Shown piece after piece: positions 1 through 10,893 of a stretch of DNA of 64,000 nucleotides. Source of the stretch: Apium graveolens (taxonomy: Eukaryota > Streptophyta > Magnoliopsida > Apiales > Apiaceae); assembly GCF_009905375.1 (NCBI RefSeq), contig NC_133657.1, positions 61,740,863 to 61,804,862 of the forward strand, read 5' to 3'. Both the position numbers and the translations under genes were made by a program. Position 1 is the stretch's first letter, and each line of letters starts with the position of its first letter. The notes under the pieces are model-generated. The model was not told the origin of the DNA. It ran no database searches and worked only from the letters and a program-made list of their open reading frames with translations.

Positions 1-1859
1 AACTCAAGACTCACAAGAAGCATCAGAACCTGTCACTGGTTCTTCAAGTTCTGATTCATCAAGTTCTGATAAGCCAAATTCTGATAATTCTGGAAACTCT
101 GATTCTTCAATTCCTGAAGGATCCAACTCAAATTCTGAAATTTCAGAGAGCATGACTTCAGGGGGAGCATCAGAAAATGCTGATGGAGAAAGCATGGATC
201 ATGAGGGAGGATCCAGTTCTAGAGATCAACTTCCATCTGCAAGGAAGTGGACTAAATCACATACACCTAACTTAATAATTAGAGATCCTGAAGCAGGTGT
301 CAGAACTAAAATAGCAACAACAAATGAATGTCTCTATCATTCCTTTCTATCTCAGACTGAACCAAAGAAAGTGGAAGAAGCTCTTTAAGATGCTGATTGG
401 GTGCAAGCAATGCAGGAAGAGTTAAATGAATTTGAAAGAAATAAAGTCTGGACCCTAGTGCCAAGACCAAAGAACAGATCAATTGTTGGCACAAAATGGG
501 TGTTCATAAACAAAACTGACAGTGATGGCATAATTACAAGAAACAAAGCAAGGCTGGTTGCTAAAGGTTACTGTAAACGGGAGGGTATTGACTATGATGA
601 AACAGTTGCTCCAGTTGCTAGATTAGAAGCCATAAGATTCTTTTTGGCTTATGCTGCTCACAAGAAGTTCAAAGTCTTTCAAATGGATGTGAAAAGTGCT
701 TTTCTCAATGGAGAATTGGAAGAAGAGGTATATGTTGAACAACCTCCAGGATTTGTAGATCCAAAATTTTCTAATCATGTCTACAGACTTGATAAAACAC
801 TTTATGGCCTTAAGCAAGCTCCAAGAGCATGGTATGAGACTTTAGCTTAATTTTTTCTGGAAAGTGGATTTAACAGAGGTATAATTGATAAAACACTGTT
901 CTACCTCAACCATGGAAATGACTTACTTTTGGTACATATATATGTTGATGATATCATCTTTGGTTCTACAAATTCCAAACTTTATGAAAGGTTTGCAAAG
1001 CTAATGCAGTCGAGATATCAAATGAGTATGATGGGAGAACTTAGCTATTTTCTGGGACTTCAAGTCAAGCAAAATGAAGAAGGTACTTTCATAAATCAAT
1101 CCAAGTACACCAGAAATTTACTCAAGAAATTTGGAATGCAAGACAGTTCAACTGCATCCACTCTCATGGCCACTGCAACCAAGTTAGATAAAGATACTAG
1201 ATCATCAGTAGATATTACTAACTATAGAGGTATGATTGGCTCTTTACTCTATTTAACTGGAAGTAGACCTGATATCATGTATGCTACCTGTCTTTGTGCA
1301 AGATTTCGAGTTGATCCAAGAGAACCTCATCTAATAGCTGTAAAAAGAATTTTCAAGTACCTCAAGAGTACAGCTGATCTAGGATTGTGATATCCTAGAG
1401 AATCAGATTTTAAGCTAATAGGTTACTCAGATGCAGATTTTGCAGGATACAAAATAGACAGGAAAAGCACTAGTGGAAGCTGCCAATTTCTTGGAGGCAT
1501 ATAGGTTTCTTGGTTTAGCAAGAAACAGAAATCAATTTCCACATCAACTGCAGATTCTTTGGATGAAGAATCAGTTACTGGACTATGGGTTAGAATTTTC
1601 TAAAATACCCATTTACTGTGATAATCAAAGTGTTATTGCTATGACAGGTAATCCAGTTCAACACTCAATGACAAAGCACATCAGCATTAGGTACCATTTC
1701 ATAAGGGAACATGTGATGGAAGGTACAGTGGAATTGCATTTTGTTCCAACAAATTAACAACTAGCAGATATCTTCACAAAACCACTATGTGAAGCTACTT
1801 TTACTAGATTGGTAAATGAACTTGGAATGGTTTCAGGTTCTTTCTCAAAATCTGCTTAG
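1..1859 (+). pseudogene. pol: Copia pol, linker-RT-RNase H (A1), decayed
   Basis: Reverse transcriptase and RNase H of a sirevirus-like copia element, which copy the element's RNA into DNA in cytoplasmic particles. A Ser/Asp/Asn-rich linker (about 1-240) is followed by the copia RT start ([19 protein letters not shown]), the [25 protein letters not shown] block near 680-755, [12 protein letters not shown] near 800, the catalytic [10 protein letters not shown] near 940-970, and RNase H ([18 protein letters not shown], and later CDNQS). In-frame stops lie near 387, 848, 1388 and 1501, and a 38-bp deletion at about 1551 breaks the frame. The last stop is at 1857-1859, matching the end of the same gene in A2. 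Confidence 0.92.
157..168 (+). promoter_or_regulatory. Internal PPT-like purine tract (IN-RT linker, A1)
   Basis: TCAGGGGGAGC sits in the linker between integrase and RT. The GGGGGAG core equals that of the 3' PPT at 18162. The same core occupies the same place in A2 (9914-9923, minus) and in the other family (54322-54331), which suggests a central-PPT-like site. Function is inferred. Confidence 0.45.
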
Positions 1860-2324
1860 TTTTTGTTCTCATACATCAGACTTTATGATCAGTGTTTATA
1901 GATTGTCTTATCTCAATATAATTTGTGCTTAAATTGTAATATATTAAATATCGATTGTTATCTGATATGATTCTATATACTCTAATAGTGTTTTGAATGT
2001 TCTGTGACTATTCAATCAAATGAGGATTATTTGTTAAATGCTGACTTAGTAGTCTTTAACAAACTGTGTATCCCATGTATAAATTAGTTGTTTATGTAGA
2101 AATCAATAACACAAGCAAATTCTTATTTTGATCTTAGTCAAATTCACTTTGTGTATCTTATTACTAAGTCATAAACTAGATTATTGCTTCTTATCTGTCA
2201 AATTTTGATGTCAGTAAATATTAAGGATGAACTACATGCTTGATAAGCCTCACTTATCTGAAGAAAACAAAAGACAAGAAATTGAAGTCAGGTACTCCTT
2301 TAAGATCTAGAGTAAATATGTGAA
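1860..2324 (+). other. Noncoding pol-ORF3 spacer of A1, first part
   Basis: No gene. This AT-rich spacer aligns by eye, with scattered changes, to the A2 spacer at 8186-7715 read on the minus strand. The rest of the spacer is at 13196-14059. Confidence 0.8.
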
Positions 2325-2329
2325 AGGGA
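2325..2329. repeat. TSD AGGGA, left copy
   Basis: AGGGA lies directly before the A2 terminus TGTTAGG and again at 13191-13195 directly after its other terminus CTAACA. Five bases is the usual copia duplication. Confidence 0.95.
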
Positions 2330-2893
2330 TGTTAGGTCACACAACACTGTAGAAGGGGGTTGAATACAGTGTTAATACAATCAAATCGATTTTGAACACA
2401 AGTAACAGTAAACAGATATATTCAATATGATAAACTCTGTTACAATGGAACTGTTCTCTCTCAGTGATGAACAAATATCACTAAGAGCTGGTAGGTTACA
2501 ATGTATAATCTTCTCGATAATGATAACACATATAATGTCAACCGTAAGTCTGTGTTTATATAGTACACAGTTACAAGATAATTTCTAATTGATATGGAAT
2601 ATAATTCCGTCTCCTAAAATATATCAATCAGATATCTTCTACAATTCTTCCACTCTTCTAACTCTTTCCACGCATATCTTTTTTTTTCAGTCTCGATCTT
2701 CTACTGTAAATCAGCTTCCTTCCTTATATGAAAGTCTTCCCACACTTAAGTTCTGATATGACCTTAAGTTCTGATATTAAGTTCTGACTTCCAGTAAGTC
2801 CTGATTTCAGTAAGTCCTGATATGTCCTGTTTGTTAAGATCTGAAAACTAAACATGAATCATATTAGACATGACATCTCAAATATATCTAACA
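2330..2893 (-). repeat. 3' LTR of A2
   Basis: 564 bp, TGTTAGG to CTAACA, matching 12643-13190 and, in reverse complement, 18171-18720. It contains several copies of AAGTTCTGAT (about 2745-2795), with one more copy than the 5' LTR. The minus-strand TATA box is in TATATAAAC near 2554-2562. Confidence 0.95.
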
Positions 2894-2904
2894 ATCTCCC
2901 CCAG
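2894..2904 (-). promoter_or_regulatory. Polypurine tract of A2
   Basis: Read on the minus strand as CTGGGGGAGAT directly before the 3' LTR. It is the plus-strand DNA primer site and matches TTGGGGGAGAT of A1 and of element C. Confidence 0.9.
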
Positions 2905-3031
2905 CTTGTAAATTAAGCAAAATACACAAGTTAATAGATTTGATGATGTCAAAAACATTTAAGTACAAATACAATAAGAGTTTAACTAGATAACTAACTA
3001 CTACTTACAGTCCTTGTAGCTTTTACCAATT

Positions 3032-6000
3032 TCACTGAGTCAATCTGAATCCATAATAATTCTTGACAAAGCTTGATATCAACTTTTCTTCTTTAATCCT
3101 CAGGACTTGAGAGAGTGTAGTCTTGACTTGCTTCATCCCTTCATTCTGACTTCCAAAATGGTAGATTGCAGTCCTTAAAGCAGAGATATGGTTTCTTTCT
3201 AAACCATCATTTAGTCTTATTACCCTAGGATGAGAAGAATCTTCATTGTAGCATAGACATTTCTCATTCAGTATTACTTCAAGCTTAGCAGAATCCTTCT
3301 TCATTGGAGTTTCACTTCCATTATTTTCAATAATACTAGGAATAAATTATATAACTCTTGAACCAGAAATTCTTGCTTTATCTCTGATGGTCTTTAATAT
3401 AAAGTTTGACCATCTCCTGGTAATATCATACTTTATCTCTAAAAGGTAATGAAAGAATTGAAGTTCTTTCAGTGATTTGTTCAGCACATCTGATTCTGAC
3501 ATCTGATATATCCTTCCATTTTCAAGAAATAGAATCAGATTTTCCTTGATATTGTGCTTGTCATGAGCATCCAATACCACTTGAACAGAGATAACCTTAT
3601 CAAGGTATTTCTGTGTAACTTCTTCAAGCGGTCTGCCAGTCAATAGAAATGGATCTCTAGTAGCAACTTCAACTCATATTTTGATCTTTGCTTCATCAGA
3701 ACCTAGTCTAGCCATGTCTCTTGGTTCTCTAGCATTTAACCCAATAGTCATGAAAGTAGACAGCAGTTGGCTTTGCTTTAGATCTGATGGTTTGACATTT
3801 TTCCACAGAAGTTTCTTTTTATCAGCTACTTCCATTTTGTCTAAATCAACTTGAGCACTATCAGAGGTTGACTTGATGACTTTATCAGAACTTTCTGTTT
3901 CTGTTATAGCTTGCTATTCTTTACTCTGAACAACTTGAGCCTTGTCAGAGGTTGTCTTGAATTCTTCAGAAATCTTCTTTCTTTTCTGAGTTTGAACATC
4001 TTTATCTTCAGCAAGAATATCATCAGTAACTTGAACCATTTTACACACTGGCTTTAGCAAAATTTGAGGAATTTTCTAGCAATTTCCTCATCAAGTGTCT
4101 GAATCTTGGGATCCTTGTAGTAGAAAGTAGTCTGCTTTCCCTTGAGCTTCAGAGTTTGCATGAACTTTTGAGAATCTTGACTTCCACCTTGTATCAGAAC
4201 ATCAGGCTTTGTCATCAGATTTTGCTCATCAGAACTTGCTATCAGATTTTGAGTTTGAGTACTTGCTATCAGATTTTGAGTTTGAGCAGCTTCAGAACTT
4301 GTCTTCTTTTGAGTAGAAGATTTGCTTGCTTCAGTAATTAGTTTCCTTGAAGAAACCTTGTTGCTCTACCCTTTACTTTGAACTTGACCTCTACCCTTGC
4401 TAGGGTTTCCCTGGTCATCAGCTTCATCATCTTTCTTCTTCAGTAGTTGATCATTTGAGCATTTGGACTTAACTATCTTCTCCCCCTTTTTGACATCATC
4501 TGATATTAGGAGTGAGAGAAGAAGTTCCACTGAAGATTGAATATCATTCAATTGAGCCTGTTGAGAAGCTTGATTAGTCATAACCTCAGAGATTTGGGCT
4601 TGTTGCCTCTCTTGAGCTTTCTCAATTGCTTTTACTTTCTCAGAAATAGGTCTGATAAACCTCTTTTTATCAAGCTTGGTCTCCATATCCAGCTTTTCAT
4701 CTTTTTCAAGAAGCTTATCAACCTTTTCTTGAGTTTGTGAGCGTAGACCTTGAAGGTTCTTGGTATATAGAGCAGTGATCTTGAGCTGTGTCTTGACATC
4801 AGAATTTACCACAAGCTCATCAGCTTTAGCAATGTGCTCTGTCAGAACTTTAGGGCTTGGAATGAAATCAGTTTCATTCCACTTCTTGGTCCACTCTACT
4901 CCCCTATGAGTTTCATCCCAGGAACAGGAGCATCATGTTCAACAAATTTCTTGACCAATGCTTCTTTTTTAAGCACAGAAGCTGAAGTATGTACTGAGAC
5001 ACTATCTCCAGAGCTTGATGAAGACTCATGATCCTCTGATAACACAACAGTGTGTGAGGCTATAGGTGCTTTATCTTCAACTAAATTCTGATCTTCAGGT
5101 TCTTGATCCAGAATTGGTATAGATGGTATCTCAACATCAGCATTTAAGATTGGAGAATTAGTTAGAGATGTCTGAGCTGCTGTAGGAGCTTCCAAATACA
5201 GAATAGTAGGAATGTGCATCCTATTGATGTCAATTTCAGGACTTAAGCCTGAATCTTCAACTGTAATATCTTCATGAAGAGGAGAGACAGAAGGTTTAAC
5301 CACTGTATCCTGAACAGTGTCTTTGTCTTTAGCTGGAGGTGGCAGAGATTCAATGATAATTGGCTCTTTTGAGATCAGAGATTCCTGATCTCCTTTCTCA
5401 GCTTCAGTTGTATCCTCAGATGTAGGCTTAGCATTATACTTTTTTGCCCTCATTTTCTTCAATATCCTTTCCAATGAAGGAGTTGTTGTAGCAGCATCAG
5501 AACTTACATTTCTCTTTCTTTTTAAGTAATCAGAATCTTGAGCTATAGTTTCTTTTTGAGAAATGACATTCTCAGCTTCAATTGTCACAGGTTCTGATGC
5601 ATGAGCCTGTGCTTCCTCTTCACTATCAGATTCATCCCTGAGAATCATTTTCCTTCTCTTTTGTGGAGGCTGAGGAACAGACTTTGTCCTATTAGGTTTG
5701 GAAGATGAAAGTCTGATGGTATGTGCTGATGGTTGAGGTTGAGATGATTGTGTTGGTTTGAAATATGTCCTGATGGTAGGTTGTGGTTGTGGTTGAGAAG
5801 ATTGAGGTGATGGTGTAGTGGAGGTAGGTGCTGATGGAGGTTGGGATGGTTGAACATCAGGATATAGAGCAGTGTATGTGGCTGGATCAGAATTTACCAA
5901 AAACTGTTTGACAGATTGTGGAATTTGGAGGGGTCTCAAAATAGTTTTCTTATTATCAGCAGATAATAAGTCAGTAAATGCTCTCTTATCTAGCTTAAAT

Positions 6001-6683
6001 TGTTCAATTCACTCACTAGCTAATTGGGGTGCATCAGAGTATCAAAAGCTGTAAATAAGTTGACAGAATCTAGCAAAATATACAGTATTTCTATCTTATG
6101 TCATCCTATCCCCAATAAAGCCTAAAACAGCATTTGCATAATCAAAATGAGTTTGATTTATGAGAGCATACCCGATTTGTTGACTGAGAATTGGGATTGC
6201 ATTAAAATTGGAGCAGTTGTTTGCAAAAGTCCTGGTGATGCAGTCGAAAAAGAAAATTCATTCCCTCCTTATGTGGGGTCTCTTCAACTGTCCCAGCTTT
6301 TCCAGAGTCTTCTCATAGCCTACATTGGCCATTAGCTGTTGAAGAACTGGTTCCTCAACTGTTGAGAATGTGCCGTTTTCCGGCAGATGTAGTGCTTGTC
6401 GAACTGTGGCCAAAGTCACCACATGGGCATCCTCCCCTGTTATAAAGATAATATTTGGGGACCCATTAGAACCACCATCATCATACACGCCTGACCTCCA
6501 GAACTCCATCACTTGAGTTCCTGAGAATGTGTCTGGTTGGGTCAATGCGTAACCTATCTCAGAGTTAGCGAGAAAGTCCTGAACGAGATGAAGATCTGAC
6601 GGGGCTTCACTCTTGCTAAGAATAGCCAAGTAATTGTTGGGGACAAACTTCGCTCCGTTGAAAATAATGTCTTTTGGTGCCAT
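3032..6683 (-). pseudogene. ORF3 (env-position protein) of A2, decayed
   Basis: Third ORF after pol, about 1.2 thousand codons, beginning MAPKDIIFNGAKFVPNNY at 6683. The N-terminal block is a compact domain of about 260 residues (6683 to about 5930, frame-broken near 6258). Next comes a long acidic region rich in Pro, Ser, Glu and Gln (5939-4896), with PSQPPSAP and QPQPQP runs and basic patches such as KRKR. A predicted coiled coil follows (4812-4366, KVDKLLEKDEKLDMETKLDK, then Gln-rich SQQAQLNDIQSSVELLLSL), then a basic tail. The C-terminus (3643-3032) includes CYNEDSSHPRVIRL and ends GFRLTQ. Several frameshifts and stops break it. I see no signal peptide or clear membrane segment. Sirevirus env-like genes occupy this place, but an envelope role is not supported. 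Function unknown. Confidence 0.85.
4473..4491 (-). promoter_or_regulatory. PPT-like tract inside ORF3 (A2)
   Basis: On the minus strand this reads AAAAAGGGGGAGAAG and codes for KKGEK after the coiled coil. The same tract is in A1 at 16372-16386, and a close copy in element C at 59137-59150. A role in priming is inferred from identity with the true PPT core. Confidence 0.45.
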
Positions 6684-6833
6684 TTCTGTAAGAAAGAAGT
6701 GAGAAAATATGTTGTGCACATGGTGTTTGATAAAAGTCCTGTATGAAAAAGCTTCAGAGAATATTAGAGAGAGAGAAAAAGAGAGATTAAGAATAGAAAA
6801 GTAGGTAAAAGATTAGAAAATCTTTTAACTCCC

Positions 6834-6843
6834 ATATATATAC
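6834..6843 (-). promoter_or_regulatory. Candidate internal promoter of ORF3 (A2)
   Basis: TATATATA on the minus strand, followed by a conserved GGGAGTTAAAAGATTTT block and a leader rich in CTCTCT, then the ORF3 ATG at 6683, about 150 bases downstream. The arrangement repeats that of A1 (TATAAATA at 14060). Promoter activity is inferred from composition and layout. Confidence 0.5.
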
Positions 6844-8186
6844 TCTCTCCACTCAACAGTCCTTTTTAGAAGTAAAACAAACATTTGTACACCTGTCAGC
6901 CAGTAAGTAGTTAAAGCAGAGTTAGTGGGCACGAGAAATAAGCAATAATTAACGTGCACATGCAGTTTTTCAACACAAACATGTTTACCACTAACCCAAA
7001 TGATTATGACTGTTTCTATCTCACCTAATTATATTCTGATTAAATATGACTGTTACAGTATTTACCATAAATAAGTCAAGTAAAGAATAATACCACGTAA
7101 ACATCAGAGTTTATATCAGGATTTAATATTAGAACTTGACTATTATCTTATTTTAACAGTCATTATGACATGGATTCTTAAACTCAAAAAGTGAATGTTT
7201 GTATTTGTAATTCTTTATACAAATACCGACTTGTTTCTTCAGAGTTTAATCATCAGAACTTCCATCAGAACTTGTCCTTAGAATTTATGCAAATGACACT
7301 TAACTGTTTGTCAAAAACAACTTAATCACCAGAGTAATTTTCATCACTCATATGGAGTGATACTGTGTGCATTAGCAAAATATCAGATAAAGAGTATAGT
7401 CTGAGAAACTTCAGTATATCTTAGAAATAAGGCATAACTAAGAAAGGTGCTTAAAATCTGTCATTAATAATGAAGTCTACTATAGGATAAATTTATGCAT
7501 GAGTCCACCTCAACTGTTTGTGCTCATTTTATGCATATTTTAGAATTCTTTTTCACAGTGGCTTCTCAGTGTAAATGAGTCACAACTGCTATCAGAATTT
7601 ATGCTATTGTCAGAGTATTTCTCCAGTAATCAGAGAATGTGAAAAGTCACCAAGAAAAATTTATTTGCTTTTCTAATGCATATTACTTAATACCCGCAAT
7701 TCACTTGGGTCTTCCCTTCCACATATTTACTCTAGATCTCAAAGGAGTACCTGACTTTAATTTTTATTTTCTTTTCTTTTCTTTTGATAAGTGAGGCTTA
7801 TCAAGCATGTGGTTCATCCTTAAGATTTACTGACATCAGAATTTGACAGATAAAAAGCAAGAATCTAGTTTGTGACTTAGTAATAAGATACACAAAGTAA
7901 ATTTGACTAAGCTCAAAATTAGAATTTGCTTGTGTTAATGAATTTCCACATAAACAACTAATTCAAACATAGGATTTCAAGTATGTTAAAGACTACTAGG
8001 TCAGCATCTAGCACAGTAATCCTCATTGGATTGAATAGTCACAGAACATTAAAATCACTATCAGAGTATAAAGATCCACATCAGATAACAATCAACATTT
8101 AATGAATTTTAATTTAAACACAGATTACATGAAGAGAAGACAATCTGTAAATACTGATCATATAGTCTGATGCATAAGAACAAAAA
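6844..8186 (-). other. Noncoding pol-ORF3 spacer of A2
   Basis: About 1.3 kb with no gene. It aligns with the A1 spacer (1860-2324 plus 13196-14059) and is rich in TTCTGAT and ATCAGAA motifs. Confidence 0.75.
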
Positions 8187-10893
8187 CTAAGCAGATTTAG
8201 AAAAAGAACCTGAAACCATTACAAGTTCATTTACCAGTCTAGTAAAAGTAGCCTCACATAGTGGTTTTGTGAAGATATCTGCTAGTTGTTGATCTGTTGG
8301 AATAAAATGCAATTCCACTGTACCTTCCATCACATGTTCCCTTATGAAATGGTACCTAATGCTGATGTGCTTTGTCATTGAGTGTTGAACTGGATTACCT
8401 GTTATAGCAATAGCACTTTGATTATCACAATAAATAGGTATTTTAGAGAATTCTAACCCATAATATAGTAACTGATTCTTCATCCAAAGAATCTGTGCAC
8501 AACAGCTTCCTGCAGCAATATATTATGCATCTGCAGTTGATGTGGAAATTGATTTCTGTTTCTTGCTAAACCAAGAAACTAATCTGCCTCCAAGAAATTG
8601 GCAGCTTCCACTAGTGCTTTTCCTGTCTATTTTGCATCATGCAAAATCTGCATCTGAGTAACCTATTAGCTTAAAATCTGATTCTCTAGGATACCACAAT
8701 CCTAGATCAGCTGTACCCTTGAGGTACTTGAAAATTCTTTTCACATCTATTAGATGAGGTTCTCTTGGATCAACCTGAAATCTTGCACAAAGACAGGTAG
8801 CATACATGATATCAGGTCTACTAGCAGTAAATAGAGTAAAGAGCCAATCATACCTCTATAGAGAGTAATATCTACTGATGAACCAGTATCTTTATCTAAC
8901 TTGGTTGTAGTGGCCATGGGAGTGGATACAGTTGAACTGTCTTGCATTCCAAATTTCTTGAGTAAATTTCTGGTGTACTTAGATTGACAGATAAAAGTAC
9001 CTTATTCATTTTGCTTGACTTGAAGTCCCAGAAAATAACTAAGTTATCCCATCATACTCATTTAATATCTTGATTGCATTAGCTTTGCAAACCTTTCACA
9101 GAGTTTGGCATTGGTAGAACCAAATATGATATCATCAACATATATTTGTACCAAAAGTAAGTCATTTCCATGGTTGAGGTAGAACAGTGTTTTATCAATT
9201 GTACCTCTGTTAAATCCACTTTCCAGAAGGAATTCAGCTAAAGTCTCATGCCATGCTCTTGGAGTTTGCTTAAGGCCATAAAGTGCTTTATCAAGCCTGT
9301 AGACATGATTTGGAAATTTTGAATCTACAAAGCCTGGAGGTTGTTCAACATATACCTCCTCTTCCAATTCTCCATTGAGAAAAACACTTTTCACATCCAT
9401 TTGAAAGACTTTAAACTTTTTGTGAGCAGCATAAGCCAAAAAGATTCTTATGGCTTCCAATCTAGCAACCGGTGCCAATGTTTCATCATAATCAATACCT
9501 TCTTGTTGAGAGTAGCCTTTAGCAACCAGCCTTGCTTTGTTCCTTGTAATTATGCCATCACTATCAGTTTTGTTTCTGAACGCCCATTTTGTGCCAACAA
9601 CTGATTAGTTCTTTGGTCTTGGTACTAGGGTCCAGACTTTATTTCTTTCAAATTCATTTAACTCTTCCTACATTGCTTGCACCCAATCAGCATCTTAAAG
9701 AGCTTCTTCCACTTTTTTGGTTCAGTTTGAGATAGAAAAGAATGATAAATGCATTCATTTGATGTTGCAGTTCTAGTTCTGACACCTGCTTCAGGATCTC
9801 CAATTATCAAGTCAGGTGTATGTGATTTAGTTCACTTCCTTGCAGATGGTAGTTGTTCTCTAGAACTGGATCCTCCCCCATGATCCATGTTGTCTCCATC
9901 ATCATTTTCTGATGCTCCCCCTGTAGTTATGCTCTCTGACACTTCAGTATTCGAGTAGGATCCATCAGGATTTGAAGTATCAGAGTTTCCAAAATTATCA
10001 GTACTTGGCTCATCGGAACTTGATGAATCAGAACATGAAGAGCCAGTGATAGGTTCTGATGCTTCTTGAGAGTCTTGAGTTGTGGTAGAATCTTCAGCTT
10101 TCTCCTCCTGGACATATGCATTTTCCTTTGGAGTTGTTACCACAGTTTTAATGACATCAGAACTTAACCCGTCAGAACTTACATGATCAGAGTTTAGGTC
10201 ATCAGAATTTAAATCTTCATTTTCAAATCTCAGCTGATCATGATCATTGAAATCTTCAAGTCCATTAATCTTCTTATCATCAAAAGATACATTGATAGAT
10301 TCTATGACAACCCTTGTTCTTAGATTGTAGACTCTGAAGGCTTTTGTGTAAAGTGGATATCCAACAAAAATTTCTTCATCAGCTTTTAGATCAAATTTTG
10401 ACAGCTGTTCAGGATGAGTCTTAAGAACAAAACATTTACATCCAAATACATGAAAGTATTTCAGATTTGGCTTCTTTTTCTTCACCATCTCATATGGTGT
10501 TTTCCATGCTTGTTTATGAGTGTAGCTAACAGGCTGACTCTTAACTCCTGATCTACGAGGTAAAAAGTTTATATCTTTATTCTTCCTGCAAAAAGAAGCA
10601 AGATGGTTAGAGTTTCCACAATTATAACATTTCTTTCTAGGAGCATTAGGAATAGGCATATAATTATTGCTTTTGATCACACCTTCCTTTCCATTCCTAT
10701 TTTTCCTAGCTTCCTTTACCTTGTTGAGATTCCTAATCTCTTTCAGCTTATGCTTAAGCTGCTTCTTTGTCATTAAGCCTATATTGACTTTAGCTGGTTT
10801 ATCTTGTTTTACTTTGTCAGAAGTTGACTTATCTTTGACTTCTGTCACAGACTCTTTCATCTTTTCAGAATCAGACTTTACAGTTTTTGCTAC
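8187..10893 (-). pseudogene. pol: Copia pol of A2 with PR and IN core deleted
   Basis: Continues the gag frame. A second zinc knuckle, CYNCGNSNHLASFC (about 10630-10590), is followed within about 100 bases by KTPYEMVKKKKPNLKYFHVF (from about 10500), which belongs to the end of integrase. The aspartic protease and the integrase core with its D,D,E residues are absent, yet the frame stays open. Then come the acidic linker, RT ([20 protein letters not shown] near 9400, [22 protein letters not shown] near 9130) and RNase H (CDNQSAIAITGNPVQHSMTK near 8430). Stops lie near 9834, 9697, 9658, 9608, 9060 and 9043, with later frameshifts. In element C about 1.3 kb more separates the same two landmarks. 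Confidence 0.9.
9914..9923 (-). promoter_or_regulatory. Internal PPT-like tract (IN-RT linker, A2)
   Basis: CAGGGGGAGC on the minus strand, the same position as 157-168 in A1. See the A1 entry; function inferred. Confidence 0.45.

Larger units (their letters stand above)
1..2324 (+). mobile_element. Sirevirus-like Ty1/copia element A1, left part
   Basis: Left part of a plus-strand copia retrotransposon whose 5' LTR, gag, protease and integrase lie before the window. It holds the end of the integrase-RT linker, RT, RNase H and the first 465 bases of the pol-to-ORF3 spacer. It stops at the AGGGA target site where A2 is inserted and resumes at 13191. Continuity is shown by A2, whose own spacer (minus strand, about 7745 to 7715) reads across the same junction without a break. 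Confidence 0.9.

Noticed and set aside
3032..6683. ORF3 as a viral envelope protein
   Set aside because: Only the position fits; no signal peptide, membrane anchor or cleavage site is visible, so the function is left open.
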